Source: Novosphingobium sp. KA1 (GTDB taxonomy: Bacteria > Pseudomonadota > Alphaproteobacteria > Sphingomonadales > Sphingomonadaceae). Taken from it: a stretch of 64,000 nucleotides of DNA. Shown one piece after another: positions 1 to 9,548 of this stretch (position 1 is the first letter of the stretch; each line of letters begins with the position of its first letter). A program made the translations under genes and the position numbers. Under the pieces are notes generated by a model. It searched no databases, was not told the DNA's origin, and saw only the letters and a list, made by a program, of their open reading frames with translations. The stretch lies in NCBI RefSeq assembly GCF_017309955.1, contig NZ_CP021247.1, positions 3,249,001 to 3,313,000 on the forward strand, in the 5' to 3' direction.

Positions 1-633
1 GTGGGCATACCCGAGGCCCAGCGCGATGCCGTGTTCAGCGAATTCACCCGCCTGGGCACGGTGGATACTGAAGGGCACGGGCTCGGGCTTGCTCTGGTGG
101 ACAGGATCGTGCGCCTGCTGGGAGGACAGATCGAGGTCGCTTCTCATGAAGGGCGTGGCAGCCGCTTCAGCCTTCTTCTGCCTGCCATGGCCAGCGCGCC
201 GGCGCCAAACCCCACATTCGACGTGCAACATGCCGCGAGTATCATTCCCGCACATCGGCTTTCGGTGCTCATCGTCGACAACGAACCGCTGATCGTCGAG
301 GCGACCTCGGCACTGGTAGCGCATCTTGGGCACGCGGCTTTCGGCGCATCGAACATCGCCGACGCACAAGCCATGGCGGAGCGGATCGATGTCGTGCTGG
401 CAGACTATCGGCTCGATCGCGGGGAAGACGGCCTCACGCTGATCGCACGTCTGCGCAGCCATCGGCCGGACCTCCCAGCGGCCATCCTGACGGCGGAGAC
501 ATTCCCGGAACTGCGGATCAAGGCCGATGCACTGGGCGTGCCGGTCTATGCCAAGCCCGTCGACCCGGCGCGAATCGAAGCCTTCCTGGCGGGCATTACC
601 CCAGGTTCAGTGCTGGAGATGAAGGCCCAGTGA
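1..633 (+). CDS. Hybrid sensor histidine kinase, C-terminal part (5' end outside window)
   Basis: Only the last 210 residues are visible. Residues 1-62 are the end of a HATPase domain, with the G2 box GHGLGLALV followed by the usual GGQIEV and GSRF strands. Residues about 87-198 form a receiver domain with acidic D93, phospho-acceptor D135 in VVLADYRLD, and the conserved Lys in YAKPV. A C-terminal receiver makes it a hybrid kinase. The regulator gene faces it and acs follows. This is the setting of the MxtR/ErdR (CrbS/CrbR) acetate-responsive pair of gamma-proteobacteria, whose kinase carries an N-terminal solute-symporter domain. That part would lie outside this window, so the assignment is inference. 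Its last 27 bases overlap the 3' end of the regulator on the other strand. Confidence 0.85.
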   Translation: MGIPEAQRDAVFSEFTRLGTVDTEGHGLGLALVDRIVRLLGGQIEVASHEGRGSRFSLLLPAMASAPAPNPTFDVQHAASIIPAHRLSVLIVDNEPLIVEATSALVAHLGHAAFGASNIADAQAMAERIDVVLADYRLDRGEDGLTLIARLRSHRPDLPAAILTAETFPELRIKADALGVPVYAKPVDPARIEAFLAGITPGSVLEMKAQ

Positions 634-1236
634 GCGGGCAACAAGCGCCGCCTGAGTGCGATTTCGCACATCCAGCTTTTTCATCACTGCCGTCATGTGC
701 GCCTTCACGGTCGCCTCGCTGATGCCGAGGGTATAGGCGATCTGCTTGTTGAGCTGGCCGTCGAGCACGGCCAGCAGGACCTTGAGTTGCATCGGCGTAA
801 GATTGGCCACCTCGCGTCGGATCGGATCGAGTTCGGCATCGCTGGTCGTGACAGCAGCGGGCGTTCGTCCGCCCAACGCCGTGGCGACGGCGGCTTCGAT
901 GGTCGAAAGATCGTTGTCCTTGCGCAGGAAACCGATGGCACCGAACGCCCGTGCCTCATCGGCGGCGGACGCCCCCTCGGCGCTGGACACGACCAGGATC
1001 GGCACTTCGGGACGCTCTGCATGGATAAGGGCAATGCCGGAAAAGCCCACGGCCCCCGGCATCTTGAGATCGAGCAACACCAGCGCCAGCCCCTCTCGCT
1101 CCGACGCCAGGCGGGCCGCTTCGGCTAGGGTCCCTGCTTCCACCACCATGGCATCGGGCGCCACCTGCCCCACCGCCAGGGCAAGGGCCTGGCGATAGAG
1201 CGGATGATCATCGGCGATGAGTACGGTGCGGGTCAT
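607..1236 (-). CDS. LuxR/NarL-family response regulator (ErdR/CrbR-like)
   Basis: A 209-residue two-domain regulator. The receiver has acidic D9/D10, phospho-acceptor D56 in LLDLKMPG and K106. The C-terminal helix-turn-helix begins near LTPMQLKVL and contains IAYTLGISEATVKAHM, typical of the NarL/FixJ family. Stop TGA is at 607-609 and ATG at 1234-1236. The gene converges on the kinase and lies 45 bp downstream of acs on the same strand. In Pseudomonas and Vibrio, regulators of this type switch on acs. That role here rests on position and family, not on a visible binding site. Family is confident; the name ErdR is inference. Confidence 0.85.
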   Translation of the reverse strand: MTRTVLIADDHPLYRQALALAVGQVAPDAMVVEAGTLAEAARLASEREGLALVLLDLKMPGAVGFSGIALIHAERPEVPILVVSSAEGASAADEARAFGAIGFLRKDNDLSTIEAAVATALGGRTPAAVTTSDAELDPIRREVANLTPMQLKVLLAVLDGQLNKQIAYTLGISEATVKAHMTAVMKKLDVRNRTQAALVARSLGLHLQH

Positions 1237-1281
1237 GTCACCGCAATATCACGGCTTTCGAAGGGCGCCAGCCCGCACGGC

Positions 1282-3231
<1,950 letters not shown>

Positions 3232-3443
3232 GATTCCTTCTCCTCTCCACGGGACTGTATCCGGCAATCCCGGCTTTGCACCAGCCCTTAGCACGTGGGC
3301 CTGTCCGCATCGACATTAGACAATGGTCGAAGCTCTTCCACCTTGGTCTGGATGGCCCGTGCATGCCTGCTGGCGGATGGTGTCCCGGTACCGAGACGGA
3401 TCCCATGCGAGGCGCCGCCGGTCCGGAATGGAGAGGGACAACG

Positions 3444-4892
3444 ATGCACGAGCGAACCCGATCGCTGGCGCGTGCGCTGATGGCGGCAAGCTGCCTGATC
3501 GCACCGCAGGCGGCCCACGCGGCCACGGCGCGCGAGGAGCAACTCGAGGCGCGCCTGGAAAAGCTGGAGACGGAAATGGCACAGCTTCGTTCAGACCTCG
3601 CCCAGGCCCGCCAGCAGCAGGTCCGCGATGCTTCTGCCGCGCAAGGCGCGATCGCCGCCGCCAATGCGCGCAGCGAAGCTGCCGCCACCCGGATCGCGGC
3701 AGTCGAGGCTAAGGCGTCCGGCCCGGCAACGGCAGCAGCGACCGCTCCGGCCGCGCCACCCGCCGACGGGTTCCGCTCGGGCAATTCCGCGATCAACATC
3801 GGCGGCTACATCAAGCTGGTCGCCACTTCGAGCCACTTCAGCGACGGCAAGGTCGCCACCAACACCTTCGGGCGCGACTTCTACCTGCCCCAGGCGATCC
3901 CGACCGGCAGCGGCCAGAGCACCGACGCGACCGACTTCAACGCCAAGCAGTCGCGCCTCTGGGTCGACGTCAACACCCGCCTGGGCGACCACGCGCTCAA
4001 GGCCTATGTGGAGGCGGACTTCCAGACCTCGCCCGGCATCCAGGCCTCCAAGCGCACGACCAACGGCTATAACTTCACCCTGCGCCGCGCCTACATGCAG
4101 TTCGATCGCTGGCTGATCGGACAGGAGTGGACAACCTTCCAGTACGTGCCGGCCCTGCCCGAATCGACCGACTTCGTGGGCGTCACCGAAGGCACCGTCT
4201 TCGCGCGCCAGCCGCTGATCCGCTACAGCCTGCCGATCGGCAAGCAGGCCACGCTGCACCTGGCGATGGAGCAGCCGGAAACGGGCACGGTGGACACCGG
4301 CTCGCCAACGATCATCGAGAACGGTGATGAGCGCATTCCCGACTTTGTCGCCCGTCTAGCCTGGAAGGGCGGGATCGGCGAGCTTTCGCTGGCGGGCCTC
4401 GCTCGGCAGGTTCGCGTGCAGAACGGCGGAAAGGACGCCAGCACCACCGGACTTGGCGTCAGTGCGGCCGGCAAGCTCTGGCTCAACGGCAGCAAGACCA
4501 GCGACCTTCGCGCCATGGTCACATACGGGCACAACATCAGCCGTTACCTCGGCCTCAACTTCGCGCCGGACGCGGTCTATTCGCCCGCGACCAACTCGCT
4601 TGAAAGCGTGGATGCCATAGCCGCCTTCGCCGCGCTGCATATCGCGCTTGGCACCAACTGGCGCGCCAACGTGATGGGCAGCTGGCAGCGGGTCTACTAC
4701 TCCCGCGACCTTGCCGTTGCCGATATCGCCACCTTCAATCGCCAGGCATGGAGCGGGGCGGCCAACCTGTTCTACTCGCCCTACCGCAACATCGATCTCG
4801 GCATCGAGTACCGTCACGGCGAGCGCGATCTGGTCGACGGCGACAATGGCAATCTCGACCGTCTCGAATTTGCCGCTAAGTATAGTTTCTGA
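3444..4892 (+). CDS. DcaP-like outer-membrane porin
   Basis: 482 residues. The signal peptide is about residues 1-27 with cleavage near AAHA. A coiled-coil segment (about residues 29-70, heptads such as LEARLEKLETEMAQLRSDL) and an Ala/Pro linker follow. The C-terminal barrel begins near INIGGYIKL and ends in Phe, as outer-membrane barrels do. This coiled coil plus barrel plan is that of the DcaP-like porins, which pass dicarboxylates and other organic acids. The start ATG at 3444 has GAGAGGG 8 bases upstream; a 56-residue upstream extension lacks a ribosome site. It precedes the MHS permease by 53 bp, so outer and inner membrane steps are probably co-transcribed. The substrate is inferred. 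Confidence 0.85.
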   Translation: MHERTRSLARALMAASCLIAPQAAHAATAREEQLEARLEKLETEMAQLRSDLAQARQQQVRDASAAQGAIAAANARSEAAATRIAAVEAKASGPATAAATAPAAPPADGFRSGNSAINIGGYIKLVATSSHFSDGKVATNTFGRDFYLPQAIPTGSGQSTDATDFNAKQSRLWVDVNTRLGDHALKAYVEADFQTSPGIQASKRTTNGYNFTLRRAYMQFDRWLIGQEWTTFQYVPALPESTDFVGVTEGTVFARQPLIRYSLPIGKQATLHLAMEQPETGTVDTGSPTIIENGDERIPDFVARLAWKGGIGELSLAGLARQVRVQNGGKDASTTGLGVSAAGKLWLNGSKTSDLRAMVTYGHNISRYLGLNFAPDAVYSPATNSLESVDAIAAFAALHIALGTNWRANVMGSWQRVYYSRDLAVADIATFNRQAWSGAANLFYSPYRNIDLGIEYRHGERDLVDGDNGNLDRLEFAAKYSF

Positions 4893-4945
4893 AGAAAAAT
4901 CCCGCGGAAGTACAACACTCTGGGGGCACAATAAGGGAGAGTGCA

Positions 4946-6613
4946 ATGGCATCGACATATGACGCCTTGCCGAAGCATCATCAGGCGACGCAGAGCGAAA
5001 AGCTCGTCATCACCGCCTCATCGCTCGGCACCGTTTTCGAGTGGTACGATTTCTATCTTTACGGCCTGCTGGCGACGTTCATTTCGAAGGTCTTCTTTGC
5101 GGGCGTGAACGAGACGACCGGCTTCATCCTCGCGCTCGGCGCCTTTGCCGCGGGCTTCGCGGTGCGGCCGTTCGGCGCACTGGTGTTCGGACGCATCGGC
5201 GACCTGGTCGGGCGCAAGAACACCTTTCTTGTCACCATGGGCCTGATGGGCGCCTCCACTTTCGCGGTCGGCCTGCTGCCGGGCTACGAGACGATCGGCG
5301 TCGCCTCGCCCATCATCCTGGTGGGCCTGCGCATCGTCCAGGGACTTGCCCTCGGCGGTGAATATGGCGGTGCGGCGACTTACGTTGCCGAACATGCACC
5401 CAACAACAAGCGCGGGCTATACACCAGCTTTATCCAGATCACCGCGACTTTCGGGCTCTTCGCCGCGCTGCTGGTCGTACTCGGCTTCCGCACGGCAATG
5501 GGTGAGGACACCTTCTCCGGCTGGGGCTGGCGCCTGCCGTTCCTCGTCTCGTCGATCCTGCTGGGCGTCTCGATGTGGATCCGCCTCCAGCTCAACGAGA
5601 GCCCCGTCTACCAGAAGATGAAGGACGAAGGCACGACCTCGAAGGCCCCGCTGACCGAAGCCTTTGGCCAGTGGAGCAATCTCAAGTTCGTGCTGATCGC
5701 CCTGTTCGGCGCTGTCGCGGGGCAGGCGGTGGTCTGGTACGCGGGCCAGTTCTACGCGATGTTCTATCTCGAGAAGATCCTCAAGGTGGACGGCGCCACG
5801 ACCAACACGCTGATCGCCATTGCCTTGGCGCTGGGCACGCCGTTCTTCGTGTTCTTCGGCTGGCTGTCCGACCGCATCGGCCGCAAGTACATCATCCTCG
5901 GCGGCTGCGCGCTGGCGGCAGTGACCTATTTCCCCGCCTTCCACGCGCTTTCGGACGCCGCCAACCCCGCACTTGCCCGGGCTACCGCAACCGCCCCGGT
6001 CATCGTCCACGCCAATCCCGGCGAATGCTCGTTCCAGTTCGACCCCGTGGGCAAGAACAAGTTCGACGCGTCGAGCTGTGACATCGCCAAGGCCTTCCTC
6101 GCCAAGAGCGGCATCAACTACAGCAATTTCGAAGTGCCGGCAGGCACGATCGCCTCGGTCTCGGTCGGCGGTAGGACGCTGGCGGCCCCCAACCCTGCGC
6201 TGGTGTCGGAAAAGGATCGTGCCGTCGCCATCACGGCCTACCAGGACGACGTGAAGGCTGCCCTTGCCGAGGCGGGCTATCCGGCCAAGGCCGATCCGAA
6301 CGCGATGGACAAGATCACGGTCGTCGCCGTGCTGTTCTACCTCGTGGTGCTGGTGACCATGGTCTACGGTCCGATCGCGGCGATGCTGGTGGAACTGTTC
6401 CCGAGCCGGATCCGCTACACCTCGATGTCCCTGCCCTATCACCTCGGAAATGGCTGGTTCGGCGGCTTCCTGCCCACCACCGCCTTTGCCATGGTCGCCG
6501 CCACCGGCGACATCTACTACGGCCTGTGGTATCCGGTCGTCATCGCCGCGGCCACGGTGGTGATCGGCCTGCTGTTCCTTCCGGAAACCTTCCGGCGGAA
6601 CATAGACGCCTGA
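4946..6613 (+). CDS. MHS-family MFS transporter (organic acid/proton symporter type)
   Basis: 555 residues, 12 predicted membrane segments. Family marks are SLGTVFEWYDFYLYG near the N-terminus, the GRIGDLVGRKN loop, RIVQGLALGGEYGGA and LSDRIGRKYI. Unlike ordinary MHS proteins of about 430 residues, it has an inserted hydrophilic stretch of roughly 110 residues (about 345-455) between two late membrane helices, holding C361 and C378. AAGGGAGA precedes the ATG. It follows the porin gene by 53 bp, opposite acs. Import of acetate or another short organic acid is the natural guess from context. The substrate cannot be read from sequence. A second transporter with the same insertion lies at 20287-21918. 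Confidence 0.88.
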   Translation: MASTYDALPKHHQATQSEKLVITASSLGTVFEWYDFYLYGLLATFISKVFFAGVNETTGFILALGAFAAGFAVRPFGALVFGRIGDLVGRKNTFLVTMGLMGASTFAVGLLPGYETIGVASPIILVGLRIVQGLALGGEYGGAATYVAEHAPNNKRGLYTSFIQITATFGLFAALLVVLGFRTAMGEDTFSGWGWRLPFLVSSILLGVSMWIRLQLNESPVYQKMKDEGTTSKAPLTEAFGQWSNLKFVLIALFGAVAGQAVVWYAGQFYAMFYLEKILKVDGATTNTLIAIALALGTPFFVFFGWLSDRIGRKYIILGGCALAAVTYFPAFHALSDAANPALARATATAPVIVHANPGECSFQFDPVGKNKFDASSCDIAKAFLAKSGINYSNFEVPAGTIASVSVGGRTLAAPNPALVSEKDRAVAITAYQDDVKAALAEAGYPAKADPNAMDKITVVAVLFYLVVLVTMVYGPIAAMLVELFPSRIRYTSMSLPYHLGNGWFGGFLPTTAFAMVAATGDIYYGLWYPVVIAAATVVIGLLFLPETFRRNIDA

Positions 6614-6627
6614 TCCGCCGTCAAAAG

Positions 6628-6660
6628 GCCCGTATCCTGATCTCGATCAAGGTGCGGGCC
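6628..6660. terminator. Hairpin after the MHS permease, possible terminator
   Basis: The outer stem GGCCCG/CGGGCC encloses an imperfect CCTGAT/ATCAAGG inner stem. There is no T-run after it, so factor-independent termination is doubtful. It separates the permease from the GNAT gene. Confidence 0.35.
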
Positions 6661-6707
6661 CTTGCGGCGGTCTAAGGAACCCACACTTCTCGAGTGGAGT
6701 CTCGTCC

Positions 6708-7223
6708 ATGTCTCTGAATGACGTCATCACCCTCCCCACCCGTTCCGGCATCGAACTCGAAGTGCGTCCCGCACGGGAAGACGACGAGGCCGCGCTGACC
6801 GCCTTTTTCGAACGCGTCGAGGACGAGGATCGCCGCTTCCGCTTCTTCGCCGCGGCGGACAAGGTCAGTGCCCAGCAGATCGCCCCGCTGGTCCATGCCG
6901 ACCAGTTCCGTACCGAATCGTGGATCGGTTTCGACAAGGCCAGCGGAGAGATCGTCTCCTCGGGCGTGCTTGCCAGCGATGCTGACCGCGACACCGCCGA
7001 AGTCGCCATTTCGGTGGCAGGTGCCTACAAGGGCAAGGGTATCGGCTGGGCCATGCTCGACTTCCTCGGCAAGCAGGCCGAGGCGCAGGGCTGCCGCCGC
7101 GTGATGTCGATCGAAAGCCGGGAAAACAGTGCTGCGATCGAAGTCGAGCGTGACAAGGGCTTTACCCCCGAGCCGTTCGACGGAGACCCGACGCTGGTCG
7201 TGCTGTCGAAAGCCTTCCGTTAA
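6708..7223 (+). CDS. GNAT-family N-acetyltransferase
   Basis: 171 residues. The acetyl-CoA binding region is visible as ISVAGAYKGKGIGWAMLDFL (the Q/RxxGxG/A site is KGKGIG), followed by the beta-strand and helix with IESRENSAAIEVERDKGF, as in acetyltransferase domains. The N-terminal half matches the GNAT domain attached to Pat-type protein acyltransferases (VEDEDRRFRFFAA). Acs-type enzymes are known targets of Pat acetyltransferases, and acs lies 3.5 kb away, but this small protein lacks the large acyl-CoA synthetase-like domain. Control of Acs is therefore only a possibility. Substrate unknown. Confidence 0.85.
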   Translation: MSLNDVITLPTRSGIELEVRPAREDDEAALTAFFERVEDEDRRFRFFAAADKVSAQQIAPLVHADQFRTESWIGFDKASGEIVSSGVLASDADRDTAEVAISVAGAYKGKGIGWAMLDFLGKQAEAQGCRRVMSIESRENSAAIEVERDKGFTPEPFDGDPTLVVLSKAFR

Positions 7224-7284
7224 AATTCTCCAATCCGGATCCTTTTGCCGCGCCGCAGTAAGCTGCCGGTAAAATCGTCGGGTC

Positions 7285-7325
7285 CAAGGCGGGTTTCCAT
7301 CGATGGAGACCCGCCTTGTCGTTTT
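7285..7325 (+). promoter_or_regulatory. 15-bp hairpin covering the RBS and start codon of the PilZ gene
   Basis: Arms 7285-7299 and 7304-7318 pair over 15 bp, including one G-T wobble, around a TCGA loop. GGAG (7305-7308) and the TTG start (7316-7318) lie in the 3' arm, so folding would hide the translation start. A short TTTT at 7322-7325 follows, so it could also be a terminator for the GNAT gene. Confidence 0.6.
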
Positions 7326-7657
7326 ATCCGCGCCTCGTTACCGGCCCACCCACCCAGGACCAGTCCGAGCGGGCCGAACGGGTAAGCGTCACTCTGCTGT
7401 GCGAAGTGCGCCAGGGATCCCGCCCCTGGAAAGCCGCGCGCCTCGACGATCTTGCCCCCGGCGGGTTCCGAATCGCGTGGCTTCCCGAGGTGCGGGAAGA
7501 TCTGCCGCTGCGCATCCGCATTCCCGGCCTGCACTTGCTCACTGCGCGGGTCTGCTGGAGCCGTGACAACATGGTCGGCTGCGAATTTGCTGAACCGCTC
7601 CACCCGGCTGTTTTCGAGCACATCGCCCGCACGACCGGCAACGGATCCTCTGTCTGA
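7316..7657 (+). CDS. PilZ-domain protein, degenerate ligand motif
   Basis: 113 residues, a single PilZ barrel (about residues 19-105), likely cytosolic. The c-di-GMP motifs are imperfect: RAER replaces RxxxR and DLAPGG replaces D/NxSxxG. Ligand binding is therefore uncertain. No ATG exists in frame before the domain, because a stop occurs at 7259-7261. The best start is TTG at 7316 with GGAG seven bases upstream, both inside a hairpin. It ends against a bidirectional terminator shared with lpdA. A canonical PilZ relative is encoded at 55456-55794. Confidence 0.75.
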   Translation: MSFYPRLVTGPPTQDQSERAERVSVTLLCEVRQGSRPWKAARLDDLAPGGFRIAWLPEVREDLPLRIRIPGLHLLTARVCWSRDNMVGCEFAEPLHPAVFEHIARTTGNGSSV

Positions 7658-7669
7658 CGCGCAAACGAA

Positions 7670-7697
7670 AAAGGCGGGCCCTCGCAGGCCCGCCTTT
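7670..7697. terminator. Bidirectional terminator between PilZ gene and lpdA
   Basis: AAAGGCGGGCC and GGCCCGCCTTT form an 11-bp stem with a 6-base loop. A-runs lie on the left and T-runs on the right, suiting the convergent genes. Confidence 0.85.
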
Positions 7698-7722
7698 CGC
7701 GTTTCGAAACCTGAAAGTCCGA

Positions 7723-9150
7723 TCAGATGTGCAGCGCGCGCCCGTAAGCAGCCAGCACCGATTCGTGCATCGCTTCCGAGATCGTCGGATGCGGGAACAC
7801 GGTCTGCATCAGTTCGGCCTCGGTGGTCTCCAGCGTCTTGCCGACGACGTAGCCCTGGATCATCTCGGTCACTTCCGCGCCGATCATGTGGGCACCCAGC
7901 AGCTCGCCGGTCTTCGCATCGAACACCGTCTTCACGAAACCTTCCGGTTCGCCCAGCGCGATGGCCTTGCCGTTGCCGATGAACGGGAAGGTGCCGGCCT
8001 TCACCTCGTAGCCCGCTTCCTTCGCCTTCGCTTCGGTCATGCCGACCGAGGCGATCTGCGGGTGGCAGTAGGTGCAGCCCGGAATGTTGCGGCGGTCGAG
8101 AGCGTGCGGATGCACGTCCTTGTTGCCCAGTTCCTTGGCGATCGATTCGGCAGCGGTAACGCCTTCATGGCTCGCCTTGTGCGCCAGCCAGGGGCCGTCC
8201 ACGCAGTCGCCAATGGCCCAGATGCCCTTGACGTTGGTCCGGCCGTAGTCGTCCGTCTTGATGTGGAAGCGCTTGTCCGGTTCGATGCCGAGGTCTTCCA
8301 GACCGATGTTCTCGACGTTCGGCACGATGCCGATGGCAACGATCATGTGGCTGAATTCATGCGCGGCGGCCTTGCCGGCCTTGTCGGTGATGGTCACCTT
8401 CACGCTGTCCTTGCCAACGGCCAGATCGCTGGTCTTGGCGCCGGTCATGATCTTCATGCCCTGCTTGGTCAGCGCCTTCTCGAGGAAGGACGACACGTCG
8501 GCATCTTCCACCGGCACGATCCGGTCCATCATCTCGACGACCGTGACGTCAACGCCCATGTCGTTGTAGAAGCTGGCGAATTCGATACCGATCGCGCCCG
8601 AACCGATGACCAGCAGCTTGCTGGGCATTTCCTTGGGCGTCATCGCATGGCGATAGGTCCACACGCGCTCACCGTCGGCCTTGGCGTTTGGCAGATCGCG
8701 GGCGCGGGCGCCGGTGGCGATGATGATGTGCTTGGCGGTGAGGGTCTCGGTGCCCTTCTCGCCGGTCACTTCCAGCTTGCCCCCAGTGCCGTTGCTCGCA
8801 ACAAGCTTGCCGGTGCCCATGTGCACGGCGATCTTGTTCTTCTTCATCAGGTGCGTGACGCCCTGATTGAGCTGCTTGGCAACGCCGCGCGAACGCTGGA
8901 CAACCGCGTTCAGGTCCGCCGTGATGTTCTCGGCGGCGAGGCCGTAGTTCTTGGCGTGCTTCATCTGGTGGAACACCTCGGCCGAGCGCAGCAGCGCCTT
9001 GGTCGGGATGCAGCCCCAGTTGAGGCAGATGCCGCCGAGCAGTTCACGCTCGACGATGGCGGTCTTCAGGCCCAGCTGCGCGGAACGGATCGCCGCGACA
9101 TAGCCGCCCGGGCCCGAGCCGAGGACGATGACGTCATAGGTATCAGCCAC
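7723..9150 (-). CDS. lpdA: Dihydrolipoyl dehydrogenase (E3)
   Basis: 475 residues. It reoxidises the dihydrolipoyl arms of 2-oxoacid dehydrogenase complexes, passing electrons through a disulfide and FAD to NAD+. The FAD motif is GSGPGGY (11-17). The redox pair is C42/C47 in CLNWGC. A second GxGxxG lies in the NAD domain (VIGSGAIGIEF). The C-terminal catalytic pair is H454/E459 in HPTISE. The start is GTG at 9148-9150 with AGGAGAAG upstream. It follows the thioesterase stop by 4 bases and belongs to the pdhC-thioesterase-lpdA unit, so it most likely serves pyruvate dehydrogenase. Confidence 0.97.
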   Translation of the reverse strand: MADTYDVIVLGSGPGGYVAAIRSAQLGLKTAIVERELLGGICLNWGCIPTKALLRSAEVFHQMKHAKNYGLAAENITADLNAVVQRSRGVAKQLNQGVTHLMKKNKIAVHMGTGKLVASNGTGGKLEVTGEKGTETLTAKHIIIATGARARDLPNAKADGERVWTYRHAMTPKEMPSKLLVIGSGAIGIEFASFYNDMGVDVTVVEMMDRIVPVEDADVSSFLEKALTKQGMKIMTGAKTSDLAVGKDSVKVTITDKAGKAAAHEFSHMIVAIGIVPNVENIGLEDLGIEPDKRFHIKTDDYGRTNVKGIWAIGDCVDGPWLAHKASHEGVTAAESIAKELGNKDVHPHALDRRNIPGCTYCHPQIASVGMTEAKAKEAGYEVKAGTFPFIGNGKAIALGEPEGFVKTVFDAKTGELLGAHMIGAEVTEMIQGYVVGKTLETTEAELMQTVFPHPTISEAMHESVLAAYGRALHI

Positions 9151-9154
9151 TGTC

Positions 9155-9547
9155 TTACTTCTCCTGATCGATGACGCGCGGTTTGCCGAATTCGTTCACC
9201 GCGACGAAGGTGAACACGGCCTGCGTCACCTTCACTTCTTCTTCTTCATGCCGATGGCGGCGCCACGCCTCGATGGCGATCGTCATAGAGGTGCGGCCGA
9301 CCCGCTTGATCTCGCCATAGACGGAGACCTCGTCACCCACCTTTACGGGCAGGTGGAACTGGGTGCCGTCCATGGCGACAGTGACTGCGCGGCCGCGCGA
9401 ACGGCGGGCGGCGATCAAACCGGCGCCCATGTCCATCTGGCTCATCAGCCAGCCGCCGAAGATGTCGCCGTAGGCGTTGGCATCGGCGGGCATCGCCGTG
9501 ACCCGGATCACCGGGTCACGAGGGCAGCCCTTGGTCTCGTCGATCAT
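9155..9547 (-). CDS. Hotdog-fold acyl-CoA thioesterase (YciA-like)
   Basis: 130 residues. The single hotdog domain shows the family pattern GDIFGGWLMSQMDMGAG and the later FHLPVKVGDEVSVYGEI strand, as in YciA-type hydrolases that release CoA from acyl-CoA. The start ATG at 9545-9547 comes one base after the stop of pdhC, which suggests translational coupling. The next gene, lpdA, begins 4 bases past its stop. A thioesterase inside a pyruvate dehydrogenase unit could protect the free CoA pool when acetyl-CoA accumulates. That is inference from position. Confidence 0.88.
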   Translation of the reverse strand: MIDETKGCPRDPVIRVTAMPADANAYGDIFGGWLMSQMDMGAGLIAARRSRGRAVTVAMDGTQFHLPVKVGDEVSVYGEIKRVGRTSMTIAIEAWRRHRHEEEEVKVTQAVFTFVAVNEFGKPRVIDQEK

Positions 9548-9548
9548 C

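Noticed and set aside
3232..3443. A sigma-54-like TGGCCC...TGC site between acs and the porin
   Set aside because: Several conserved bases of the -24/-12 consensus are missing, and the match is no better than chance for this GC content.
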